A stretch of 12,176 nt of DNA from DATAVB01 sp040414495 (GTDB lineage Bacteria; Actinomycetota; Actinomycetes; Mycobacteriales; QHCD01). Of this stretch, positions 1-6,515 are shown in pieces. A program made the translations under genes and the position numbers. The stretch lies in assembly GCA_040414495.1 (NCBI GenBank), contig JBEDUI010000203.1, forward strand, positions 1 to 12,176. The letters are read 5' to 3'. The notes beneath the pieces are model-generated. The model was not told the DNA's origin. It was given only the letters and a program-made list of their open reading frames with translations, and searched no databases. Every line of letters begins with the position of its first letter. Position 1 is the stretch's first letter.

Positions 1-126
1 ATTCACGGGCGCTGGAGATTCACGGACGCTGAAGATTCACGGACGCCGCAGATTCACGGGGTGCCGCAGATTCTCGGACGCTGGAGATTCACGGGCGCTG
101 GAGATTCACGGGTGCTGCAGATTCAC
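1..126. repeat. Tandem array of 17/18-bp units (minisatellite-like)
   Basis: Seven full units plus a partial eighth, each beginning ATTCACGG and ending in G(A/C)AG or GGAG, start at 1, 18, 35, 52, 70, 87, 104 and 121. Six units are 17 bp and the one at 52 is 18 bp. Units differ at a few positions, mainly after the conserved ATTCACGG core, and the unit at 70 has ATTCTCGG. There are no unique spacers, so it is not CRISPR. The array is cut by the window edge and may be longer. It ends 17 bp before the nfo stop codon. On the plus strand, frame 1 stays open through the whole array to TAG at 145-147, because three 17-mers (51 bp) plus the 18-mer preserve phase. The minus strand has TGA in every unit and cannot be coding. 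Function unknown. Confidence 0.9.
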
Positions 127-143
127 CTTCGCGGCCGGACGCC

Positions 144-1004
144 TTAGCGGTCGCGCAGCCTCTTGAGGGTCGCGATATCTTCGGCCGCCCCAGCTTCGGG
201 CGTCTCCACGATGACCGGAATTCCACGCACGCTCGGGTGCGCCATCAGTGTGGCGAACGGTTCGGTGCCGATCTGCCCGGACCCGACCGTGGTGTGCCGG
301 TCCCGGGTCGACCCGCACGGGTCCTTCGAGTCGTTGGCGTGCACCAGGCCGAGCCGGCCGCGACCTACCGCCTTGGTCAACCCGCTCAGCAGCGCCCGCA
401 CCCCACCATGAGCGGTCAGGTCGTGCCCGGCCGCGAACGCATGGCATGTATCGAGGCAGACGCCCAACCGCGGGTGGTGATCCAACGCGGCGAAGTACTC
501 GGCCAGCTGCTCGACCCGGGCCGCCAACGCCTCACCGCCGCCCGCGGTCGGCTCGATCAACAGCCGCGGCCCGCCATCAGGCACCTCCTCCAACAGCGGC
601 AGCAGCCGTTCCCGTACCTGCTTCAATGCGTCGTCGCGATGCGCCCCGGCGACCGCCGAACCAGCGTGCACCACCACCCCGGCCGCGCCGATCTGCGAGC
701 CGCGCAACAACGCATGGGCGGTCGCGAGAGTCGACTTTTCCAACGTCGCCGGCGTCGGCGAACCGAAGTTAATCAGATACGGCGCGTGAATAAACGCGGT
801 CAGCTTACGTTCCAAACAACCAGCCCGGAACGCCTCGTCCTCGGCCGGTTTGCCCGCGGTCAGTGCCCAACCGCGCGGATTGGAAACGAACACCTGAATG
901 GTTTCCGCGCCGACAGTGTCCGCATAGGACAGTCCGCGTTTGGCCAGTCCGCCGCCAACGGGAACGTGCGCCCCGATCGGGCACAGCTTCGTACGTACTG
1001 GCAT
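144..1004 (-). CDS. nfo: Endonuclease IV (deoxyribonuclease IV, AP endonuclease family 2)
   Basis: This 286-residue protein has the normal length for endonuclease IV, the zinc-dependent TIM-barrel enzyme that nicks DNA 5' of abasic sites in base excision repair. All nine metal ligands known from E. coli Nfo can be matched: His73 (FIHAPY), His113 (VVHAGS), Glu151 (IEPTAG), Asp185 and His188 (LDTCHAF), His222 (VHANDS), Asp235 and His237 (RDRHTTVG) and Glu268 (VETPE). The start is ATG at 1004, which shares its A with the TGA stop of the upstream kinase (TGATG), so translation is probably coupled to it. The stop is TAA at 144-146, immediately beside the tandem repeats. It is intact and should be an active cytoplasmic enzyme. 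Pairing with a PASTA kinase suggests co-expression only; no direct functional link is visible. Confidence 0.96.
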   Translation of the reverse strand: MPVRTKLCPIGAHVPVGGGLAKRGLSYADTVGAETIQVFVSNPRGWALTAGKPAEDEAFRAGCLERKLTAFIHAPYLINFGSPTPATLEKSTLATAHALLRGSQIGAAGVVVHAGSAVAGAHRDDALKQVRERLLPLLEEVPDGGPRLLIEPTAGGGEALAARVEQLAEYFAALDHHPRLGVCLDTCHAFAAGHDLTAHGGVRALLSGLTKAVGRGRLGLVHANDSKDPCGSTRDRHTTVGSGQIGTEPFATLMAHPSVRGIPVIVETPEAGAAEDIATLKRLRDR

Positions 1005-2965
1005 CAGACCGCGATGAGCTGGATCGTCGAGCCCTTGGGCGCCATCTCGCCCGCGCCGGGCTTGGTCTGCACGACGGTGCCCAACACCTGGAAGAAACTG
1101 TCCACGGTGACTTTGAAACCGCGCGCCTCCAATTCCTTGGTGGCGCGGCGAATCGATTCGCGGGTGACATCGGGCACCTGCACCAGCTGCGGTCCTTTGG
1201 AGACGGTCAGCCGTACGGTGTCGCCGCGGGTTACCTGGCCCGAAGCCGGTTCCTGGCTGATCACCTGACCCGAATCGACCGTGTCGCTGTACTCCTGGCT
1301 CACCGCGACGTGAAGCCCGTCGCCCTGCAGGGTCGAGGTCGCGTCAGCCTGGCTGTGGCCGGTGACGTCCGGTACCTGGAACGGGGCCGGGCCGCGGCTG
1401 ACGTCGACCGTGAGCGACTGGCCGCGCCGCAGTTGAGTACCAGCCGCGGGCGTCACCTTGATCACGGTGTCGACCGGAGCCGAGTCGCTGTACGCCTTGG
1501 TGTACTGCACATCCAGCGGCAACGGGGCCAGCCGCTGGCTGACCGTCGCCTTACTCGCCCCGACCAGTCCATTGGGGACAGTGAAGCGTTCCGGTCCGCT
1601 CGAGAGGCGCAACTCGACCGAGGAACCGCGCAGCACCTTCGAACCACCGGACGGGTCGGAGGAGATAACGCTGCCGACCGGGACGTCTTCGCTGTGCTGC
1701 CGGCTCGGAAGCACCTCGACCTTGATATGGGCCGCGCGAGCGGTCGTACGGGCCTCGGCGACGGTGAGCATCGACAGCTTCGGCACCGACGTATAGCGAC
1801 CGCTGCCGTACCACCAACCGGCCGTCGCCACGCCCGCGCCCAGCAGCGCCACGATCAAGGTCGCGAGCAGGAACCGGCGGCGGTGCCGGCGTTGCTCCGG
1901 ATCCCGCCCGCGCGGTGGCGGTGGGGTGTACGGCGGCTCGGGCGGCAGACCGCGAATCAGCGGTACGTCGCGATTGGGCCGGCCAACAGGAAGCGGCTGG
2001 CCGGCCGGGCCGCGGTTCGGCCCGTCGTCATCGAGCAGCAGCGTGCCGGTCGCGTTGCGCCGGCCGGCATCGGCCGCGCGCGGAATGCCGGTGGGCAACG
2101 GAACCCGGCGCAACCCGAGGTCAGAGCGCACATCGCGCAGCTCGGCCAGGAACGCGCCGGCGTCGACCGGTCGGGCCCCGGGCTCGCGTCGGGTCGCCCG
2201 CAACGTGATCGCGTCCAGTTCCTCGGGCAGGCCCGGTACCGCGGCCGAGGGCGGCGGTACGTCGTCGTGCACGTGCCGGTACGCGACCGAGATCGCGCTG
2301 TCGGAGACGTATGGCGGGCCGCCGGTCAGCATTTCGTACAGCACGATGCCGGCCGAATACACGTCGGTCCGTGGATCCGTAGTGCCGTTGCTGACCTGTT
2401 CCGGGGCGACGTACGCGACCGTGCCCATGGCCGCGCCGGACGTCGTCGAGGCCGACGCGATGGCCCGGGCCAGCCCGAAGTCGGCGACCTTGATCGTGGA
2501 ACCCTCGGGGTCGGCGGCCAACAGGATGTTCTCCGGCTTGACGTCGCGGTGCACCAGACCGGCCCGGTGCGCGGCCGACAAGGCCGAGAGCACGGGCACC
2601 AGAATCGTGGTCGCCAATTCGGGGGAGAGCCGCCCGCGGGCCCGCAGCAGGTCACGCAGCGTATGCCCGTCGACCAACTCCATCACCAGGTAAGCGTGGC
2701 CGGCGTCCGAGCCTTGGTCGTAGACCGCGACCACGTTCGGGTGCGAGAGCCGGGCCGCGGCGCGCGCCTCCTGGCTGAACCGGCGGACGAAGATCGGGTC
2801 CTCGTTCAACCCGTCGGCCATCACCTTGACCGCCACCGTGCGGTCCAGCCGCAGGTCGGTGGCGGTGTACACAGTGGACATTCCGCCGCGCGCGAGCAAC
2901 CGGTTCAGGCGGTAACGGCCGTCGAAGACCGTCCCGTCCAGCGGATTGTTCACAGCCGTGCGCAC
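1004..2965 (-). CDS. pknL: PASTA-domain Ser/Thr protein kinase, PknL type
   Basis: A membrane kinase of 653 residues. The N-terminal kinase domain (about 17-280) shows the glycine loop (ARGGMSTVY), Lys47 in AVKVM, alpha-C Glu66, catalytic HRDVKPEN with Asp141, DFG at 162-164, a Ser/Thr-rich activation loop (171-182) and APE at 187-189, so it should be active. A proline/arginine-rich linker leads to one membrane helix (about 364-385) and four extracellular PASTA repeats (about 391-653), which in this family bind muropeptides or peptidoglycan. The N-terminus (DPL-like, then DxRY) and LDRxVAxKVM resemble M. tuberculosis PknL as I recall it. That protein lacks PASTA repeats; several other actinobacterial PknL proteins have them. 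The adjacent divergent Rv2175c homologue supports the orthology. I chose GTG at 2965: it opens the conserved N-terminus and has a -10-like TAAACT 7 bases upstream. An ATG at 3067 would add 34 low-complexity residues unlike the family. Confidence 0.93.
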   Translation of the reverse strand: MRTAVNNPLDGTVFDGRYRLNRLLARGGMSTVYTATDLRLDRTVAVKVMADGLNEDPIFVRRFSQEARAAARLSHPNVVAVYDQGSDAGHAYLVMELVDGHTLRDLLRARGRLSPELATTILVPVLSALSAAHRAGLVHRDVKPENILLAADPEGSTIKVADFGLARAIASASTTSGAAMGTVAYVAPEQVSNGTTDPRTDVYSAGIVLYEMLTGGPPYVSDSAISVAYRHVHDDVPPPSAAVPGLPEELDAITLRATRREPGARPVDAGAFLAELRDVRSDLGLRRVPLPTGIPRAADAGRRNATGTLLLDDDGPNRGPAGQPLPVGRPNRDVPLIRGLPPEPPYTPPPPRGRDPEQRRHRRRFLLATLIVALLGAGVATAGWWYGSGRYTSVPKLSMLTVAEARTTARAAHIKVEVLPSRQHSEDVPVGSVISSDPSGGSKVLRGSSVELRLSSGPERFTVPNGLVGASKATVSQRLAPLPLDVQYTKAYSDSAPVDTVIKVTPAAGTQLRRGQSLTVDVSRGPAPFQVPDVTGHSQADATSTLQGDGLHVAVSQEYSDTVDSGQVISQEPASGQVTRGDTVRLTVSKGPQLVQVPDVTRESIRRATKELEARGFKVTVDSFFQVLGTVVQTKPGAGEMAPKGSTIQLIAV

Positions 2966-2972
2966 GTGCCTG

Positions 2973-2978
2973 AGTTTA
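2973..2978 (-). promoter_or_regulatory. Candidate -10 element for leaderless pknL mRNA
   Basis: On the minus strand TAAACT fits the actinobacterial TANNNT -10 pattern. It ends 7 bases before the GTG at 2965, which would place transcription start at the start codon. No Shine-Dalgarno sequence precedes this GTG, consistent with a leaderless transcript, a common class in actinobacteria. No convincing -35 box is visible. Confidence 0.5.
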
Positions 2979-3249
2979 GGGGCTGTCGTGCGGATCTTGG
3001 TGGATGCGGGCGGTGATCCAGGCGGCGAACGACAAGGCAGCCCGGGTGCGGGTGACCCGCAAGTCAAACAGGACGCCGGTAGCGGAGCTACCGACTATGC
3101 GTCCAATGACGACAACGCAGTCATTCGTCGTCTGGGCGCCGATCCGCGCCGCCGAAGATCCACACGGCAGTCACTTAGGGACTGGGTCATCGGACTGGCA
3201 GCGGACGGCGTCCGGACACGCTGATTCGAAAACTCAGGGCGGTGCTGTG

Positions 3250-3281
3250 GTGACGCTTCGTGAGCATCGTAGGGTAGTAAT
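3250..3281 (+). promoter_or_regulatory. Weak candidate promoter for the DUF4333-like lipoprotein gene
   Basis: GTGACG (3250-3255) resembles a -35 box, and TAGTAAT (3275-3281) is a -10-like sequence after a 19-bp spacer. The resulting leader would be about 60 bases, running to the strong ribosome site before the gene. The match is only moderate and the spacing is slightly long. Confidence 0.25.
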
Positions 3282-3347
3282 CCACCATAAGTGGTGTGAC
3301 TCGGGCGTGCGGGACGCAGTCGCCCAACCCCGTCGTGAGGAGGCATC

Positions 3348-3872
3348 ATGCGCCGGGCTTCGGTTGGCCTGCTGCTGATGACCGGGCTGCTCGCCGTCGC
3401 CGGCTGCCGACCCTTCGGCGGTGGCTCGGCCAGCTCCACCACCGCGCCGCTGTCCGGTAGCGACGTACAGAAGACGATCAACCAGAAGCTGCCGCCGCAG
3501 CTACACGGCGTACACAGCGCCGGCGACGCCAAATGCCCCAGCAAGGTCAACATCGGTTCGGGCAAGAGCGCCGACTGCACGATGGTCGCCGACGGGCAGC
3601 AGGTAAAGATCAAGGTCGAGCCGGACGGCTCGGGCTACAAGGTCAGCCTCGACCAGGCCGTCGTCAGCACGAGCGTGCTGGAGGCGAATCTGGCCACCAC
3701 GTACAAACAGCGGTTCACGTTCTTCTGCGGTCGCGCCAATGTACGGGTGGTCGACGCTGGCGACACGATCAAATGCCAGGGCACGCCGCAGGGCGGGGGC
3801 GCGCCGAAGCAGTTCGATGTGACCATCAAGGACACCTCCGGCAAGTACCAGGCCGACATTCACAACCCTTGA
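3348..3872 (+). CDS. Secreted lipoprotein with two DUF4333-like halves
   Basis: This 174-residue protein starts at ATG 3348 behind a strong ribosome site GAGGAGG (3337-3343). It opens with a lipoprotein signal: MRR, a hydrophobic stretch and lipobox VAGC with Cys20 as lipid anchor, followed by a Ser/Thr/Gly-rich linker. The mature part has two similar halves. The first holds CPSKVNIGSGKSADC (Cys63 and Cys77) and the second FFCGR...IKC (Cys127 and Cys143). The paired cysteines about 14-16 residues apart, followed by beta-rich VKIKVE or FDVTIKD segments, fit the DUF4333 family of actinobacterial envelope proteins, whose function is not known. It lies between pknL and its putative substrate gene, so an envelope link with the PASTA kinase is possible but speculative. 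A short GC-rich dyad (3875-3886) follows the stop. Confidence 0.82.
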   Translation: MRRASVGLLLMTGLLAVAGCRPFGGGSASSTTAPLSGSDVQKTINQKLPPQLHGVHSAGDAKCPSKVNIGSGKSADCTMVADGQQVKIKVEPDGSGYKVSLDQAVVSTSVLEANLATTYKQRFTFFCGRANVRVVDAGDTIKCQGTPQGGGAPKQFDVTIKDTSGKYQADIHNP

Positions 3873-3941
3873 CAGGCCGCCCGGCCCTAGTCATGGCAGG
3901 CTGGGGGTCGTGCGACACCATCACCATGAGGGCCGTCGGTC

Positions 3942-4277
3942 ATGAACGACATCTCCGAGTGGCTCACCCTCACCGAGACCGCTGATCGGCTCGGCGTTTC
4001 CCCCGGACGAGTCCGTCAGCTGCTGCGCGACGGGCAACTTGCCGGTGTTCGCCGCGAACGAGAGATGCAGGTTCCGGCCGACTTCCTCGATGAGCACGGC
4101 ATCGTCAAAGGGCTGCCGGGCACGATCACGTTGCTCCGCGATGCCGGGTACTCCGACGACGAGCTCTTCACCTGGTTGACGACTCCGGACGATTCGCTGC
4201 CGGGCACGCCGATCCAGGCGCTGCGGGAGAACCGCGGCACCGAGGTGAAGCGGCGCGCGCAGGCCGCCGGCTTCTGA
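3942..4277 (+). CDS. Rv2175c-like winged-helix DNA-binding protein (PknL-substrate family)
   Basis: This 111-residue cytoplasmic protein has an N-terminal helix-turn-helix (about 8-32: LTETADRLGVSPGRVRQLL, then a DGQLAGVRR wing), an IVKGLPGTITLLRDAGYSDDE core and a C-terminus EVKRRAQAAGF that closely parallels the EVVRRAQAMAY end of M. tuberculosis Rv2175c as I recall it. Rv2175c is a DNA-binding protein reported to be phosphorylated by PknL on Thr9 in a flexible N-terminal arm. Here the start is ATG 3942 with GAGGG at 3928-3932, and an in-frame TGA at 3927-3929 rules out a longer N-terminus, so that arm is absent. Thr9, Thr11 and Thr13 at the start of the helix region are the nearest possible phospho-acceptors. 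crtYc begins 13 bases downstream, so the regulator and the cyclase genes are probably co-transcribed. Confidence 0.88.
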   Translation: MNDISEWLTLTETADRLGVSPGRVRQLLRDGQLAGVRREREMQVPADFLDEHGIVKGLPGTITLLRDAGYSDDELFTWLTTPDDSLPGTPIQALRENRGTEVKRRAQAAGF

Positions 4278-4290
4278 CGGTCCGTCGAGC

Positions 4291-4635
4291 GTGCACCTGA
4301 TTTATCTCGGGCTGCTCGGTGGGTGCCTACTCGTCACGCTGCCGTTGGAGCTCGTGCTGCGGGTGCGGGTGTACGCCCGGTGGCGGCGGTTGCTGGCCGC
4401 GGTGCTTCCGGTCGCGGTCGTCTTCGTCGGTTGGGACCTGTACGCGGTCGGTCGGCATCAATGGTGGTACGACCCCGGCCAGATCCTGGGGTGGCGGCCG
4501 TTCGGGCGGCTTCCGGTCGAGGAGTTGCTGTTCTTTGTGGTCGTCCCGACCTGCGCGATCCTCGGCTTCGAGGCGGTGCGGGTGGTGACCGGGTGGCGGG
4601 CCGGCGATGAGTCGGAGGCTGATCGGCGCCGATGA
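4291..4635 (+). CDS. crtYc: Lycopene cyclase subunit CrtYc (carotenoid cyclase, first half)
   Basis: This 114-residue membrane protein has three hydrophobic helices (about 2-23, 33-53, 77-100) and the cyclase signature PVEELLFF (75-82), preceded by WDLYA and WWYDP motifs typical of the heterodimeric carotenoid cyclases of actinobacteria. With CrtYd it should form the membrane enzyme that cyclises lycopene ends, normally to beta-rings. The homologous CrtYe/CrtYf proteins act on C50 carotenoids, and the two cannot be separated by eye; no CrtEb elongase is present here. The start is GTG 4291, 13 bases after the preceding regulator, with only a weak ribosome site. The gene overlaps crtYd by ATGA, so the two subunits are translationally coupled. 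Synthesis genes crtE, crtB and crtI are not in the window. Confidence 0.87.
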   Translation: MHLIYLGLLGGCLLVTLPLELVLRVRVYARWRRLLAAVLPVAVVFVGWDLYAVGRHQWWYDPGQILGWRPFGRLPVEELLFFVVVPTCAILGFEAVRVVTGWRAGDESEADRRR

Positions 4636-4931
4636 GTTACACGGCGCTGTCGGTGCTGGCGGTCGTTGTCGCCGTCGTGGTCGACCTGTGCGTATTGCGG
4701 ACCACGCTGCTGTTTCGCCGCATCTACTGGGTTTCCTACGTCATCGTGCTGTTCTTCCAGCTGGTGGTGAACGGGGTGCTCACCGGCCGGCACGTTGTTC
4801 GGTACAACCCGCATACCATCGTGGGTCTACGGATCGCGTACGCGCCGTTGGAGGATCTGCTCTTCGGTTTTGCCCTGGTGACGCTGACGTTGTCGCTGTG
4901 GGTATGGCTCGGTCGTCGCGGCATGCGTTGA
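4632..4931 (+). CDS. crtYd: Lycopene cyclase subunit CrtYd (carotenoid cyclase, second half)
   Basis: This 99-residue membrane protein has three hydrophobic segments (about 3-22, 33-50, 73-94). It carries the second cyclase signature PLEDLLFGF (72-80) and upstream residues FQLVVNGVLTG and YNPHTIVGLRI that recur in CrtYd proteins and in the second half of fused archaeal and fungal cyclases. The ATG at 4632 overlaps the crtYc stop as ATGA, which fits equal production of both subunits. About 90 bases of non-coding sequence separate it from the next gene. The C-terminus ends shortly after the last helix (LGRRGMR), with no fused prenyltransferase. Confidence 0.87.
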   Translation: MSYTALSVLAVVVAVVVDLCVLRTTLLFRRIYWVSYVIVLFFQLVVNGVLTGRHVVRYNPHTIVGLRIAYAPLEDLLFGFALVTLTLSLWVWLGRRGMR

Positions 4932-5022
4932 CGTGCCCTGTGGCGTGGTTCGTGCGCCAATGGGCTGACCAATGGTTGGCTTGCCAGCACGTGGGCAAAC
5001 GATTGAGAGCAGAGGGGACGTG

Positions 5023-6402
5023 ATGGTCTTTCGACGGCGACGACCGACTGAGGTAGGCCCCGACCCGGTGGAGAACAACGCCGAGTCGTCGGTTGACCCT
5101 GCGCCGCCGTCAGAACTGTCTCAGGACGCGGGCGAACAGCGCTCCGGGAATCCGGGCAACACTCGCGTGAGCGACCCCGATCCGCCTGATCCGCCCGCTC
5201 CGCCGGCGACAGACCCGGATCCGTCCGGTGACGCGGCCGTGGCCGATGATCCGCCGGCGACGCAGGAGGCCGTTTACCCGAAGGCCGAGGCCGAACTCGC
5301 CGCCGCGGCCCGGGTCGCCGAACACGAACGGGTCGCAAACTCGCTGGTTCCGGCGAGCCTGTCCGCGGTGGCCGCCCTGGCCTGGCGGCTGCTGGTCGTC
5401 GGGGTCACGGTCTATCTGCTGGTCCGTATGCTGCGGATGGTCTGGGTACCGTTCCTGGCGTTGGCGGCGGCGCTGTTCCTGGCCGCGTTGCTGCAGGGCT
5501 ACGCCGAAATGCTGCGCGAACGGTTACATTTCCCGCGCGCGCTGGCCGCGATCAGTTCCGTACTGACACTATTGATTGTCCTGGCCGCACTCGGCTATTT
5601 CGTGGAGAACCAGACGGCTGGGTCGTTGAATCGGCTGACCGACGACCTGAAACGCGCTGGCAACGACTTCATCCGCTGGCTGCACACCGGCCCGCTGAAT
5701 TTGAGCAACAAGCAGATCGACCGATATCAAACGCAATTGGTCAACACGCTCGAAAAACAGCAGGGCCGGCTCACCTCGATCGGCGTGGCCGGACTGTCCT
5801 CGACCGCCGAGCTGATCACCGGCGGACTGATCGCGTTGTTCACCTGCTTTTTCCTGCTGTACGACGGCCCGCGCATGTGGGCCTGGCTGCGTGGGTTGTT
5901 CCCGCAGCGGGCGCGCAGTTCGGTGGATGCCGCCGGTCACGCGGCGTGGACCTCGCTGACCGGATACGTCCGCGGCACGGTGATCGTCGCAGCGATCGAC
6001 GCGGTGTGCATCGGCATCGGGCTGGTCGCACTCCGGGTGCCGCTCGCGGTTCCGCTGGCGGTAATCGTGTTCATCGGCGCATTCGTGCCGTTGGTCGGCG
6101 CGGTGACGACCGGGATCATCGCCGTCCTTATCGCGCTGGTCACCAGGGGCTTCGTCGTCGCGGTGATCGTGTTGGCCATCATCCTTGCGGTGCAACAGAT
6201 CGAGGGCCATTTGTTGCAGCCGTTCGTGCTGGGCCGCAGTGTGCGGCTGCACCCGGTGGCGATCATTTTCGCGGTCACGGTGGGCGCCACGCTCGCCGGC
6301 ATCGGCGGGGCCATCCTCGCGGTGCCGATCGTCGCCGTGCTCAATTCCTCGATCTCCGCGTTGTACCGGGCCCGGCGGGAGAGACAGGGCTCGGCGCCGT
6401 AG
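5023..6402 (+). CDS. AI-2E family membrane transporter-like protein
   Basis: This 459-residue protein belongs to the AI-2E/PerM-like (UPF0118) family of polytopic membrane proteins. It has hydrophobic helices from about residue 111 on, a soluble segment between helices (about 215-265), and the characteristic C-terminal block with QQIEGHLLQPFVLGRSV and LHPVAIIF, then further helices. Family members include TqsA and Na+/H+ or solute transporters; most actinobacterial ones have unknown substrates, so a quorum-signal role should not be assumed. The first ~105 residues are an acidic, proline-rich tail (repeated DP, PP) that is probably disordered, ending in a charged Ala/Glu helix. I chose ATG 5023 because AGAGGGG (5011-5017) precedes it by 5 bases; upstream ATG 4972 lacks such a site. 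Confidence 0.88.
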   Translation: MVFRRRRPTEVGPDPVENNAESSVDPAPPSELSQDAGEQRSGNPGNTRVSDPDPPDPPAPPATDPDPSGDAAVADDPPATQEAVYPKAEAELAAAARVAEHERVANSLVPASLSAVAALAWRLLVVGVTVYLLVRMLRMVWVPFLALAAALFLAALLQGYAEMLRERLHFPRALAAISSVLTLLIVLAALGYFVENQTAGSLNRLTDDLKRAGNDFIRWLHTGPLNLSNKQIDRYQTQLVNTLEKQQGRLTSIGVAGLSSTAELITGGLIALFTCFFLLYDGPRMWAWLRGLFPQRARSSVDAAGHAAWTSLTGYVRGTVIVAAIDAVCIGIGLVALRVPLAVPLAVIVFIGAFVPLVGAVTTGIIAVLIALVTRGFVVAVIVLAIILAVQQIEGHLLQPFVLGRSVRLHPVAIIFAVTVGATLAGIGGAILAVPIVAVLNSSISALYRARRERQGSAP

Positions 6403-6421
6403 TCGGCGGGCAATCGCCGAC
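6402..6421 (+). terminator. Hairpin after the AI-2E-family gene
   Basis: The perfect inverted repeat GTCGGCG (6402-6408) / CGCCGAC (6415-6421) with a 6-base loop begins at the last base of the stop codon. It has no U-tract, as is common in high-GC actinobacteria, so it is only a candidate terminator or attenuator ahead of the glutamine-synthetase-like gene. Confidence 0.4.
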
Positions 6422-6515
6422 CGTAATCCCGCGTGGCCACCGCGTGAATGGGCCGATCGCGCGTAACCTTCCAGTCACCGATGCGCCATCGAACGTCGCA
6501 CTCGAGGGGGCCCGG

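Larger units (their letters stand above)
2966..3347. other. Intergenic region between divergent pknL and the lipoprotein gene
   Basis: These 382 bases carry no credible gene. Short open frames on both strands lack ribosome sites, recognisable motifs and family-like sequence. Visible structure: a perfect 7-bp inverted repeat with a GGA loop (CGGTAGC/GCTACCG, 3077-3093), a small CACC/GGTG dyad at 3283-3296, and the putative promoters described separately. The length is generous for an actinomycete intergenic region, so a small RNA or extra regulatory sites are possible, but nothing identifies one. Confidence 0.6.

Noticed and set aside
1..126. CRISPR array
   Set aside because: Units are contiguous 17-18-mers with no unique spacers and no cas genes nearby.
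863..3016. A 717-codon plus-strand open frame opposite pknL
   Set aside because: It is the antisense shadow of a clearly recognised kinase. The peptide is Arg/Gly-rich with no family features, as expected opposite high-GC coding DNA.
3077..3093. Small hairpin as a riboswitch or small RNA
   Set aside because: A 7-bp stem with a 3-base loop alone is insufficient; no conserved riboswitch core or promoter pairing is visible.
3095..3613. Minus-strand open frame of 172 codons over the lipoprotein gene
   Set aside because: It lies opposite a gene with a strong ribosome site and lipobox, and shows no recognisable features itself.
5023..6402. Quorum-signal (AI-2) exporter role
   Set aside because: The family name is historical. 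No lux genes are present and most actinobacterial members have unknown substrates.
5877..6515. Long N-terminal extension of the glutamine-synthetase-like protein
   Set aside because: It overlaps the transporter gene in another frame and is Arg-rich. A good ribosome site and family-like start occur at 6516.
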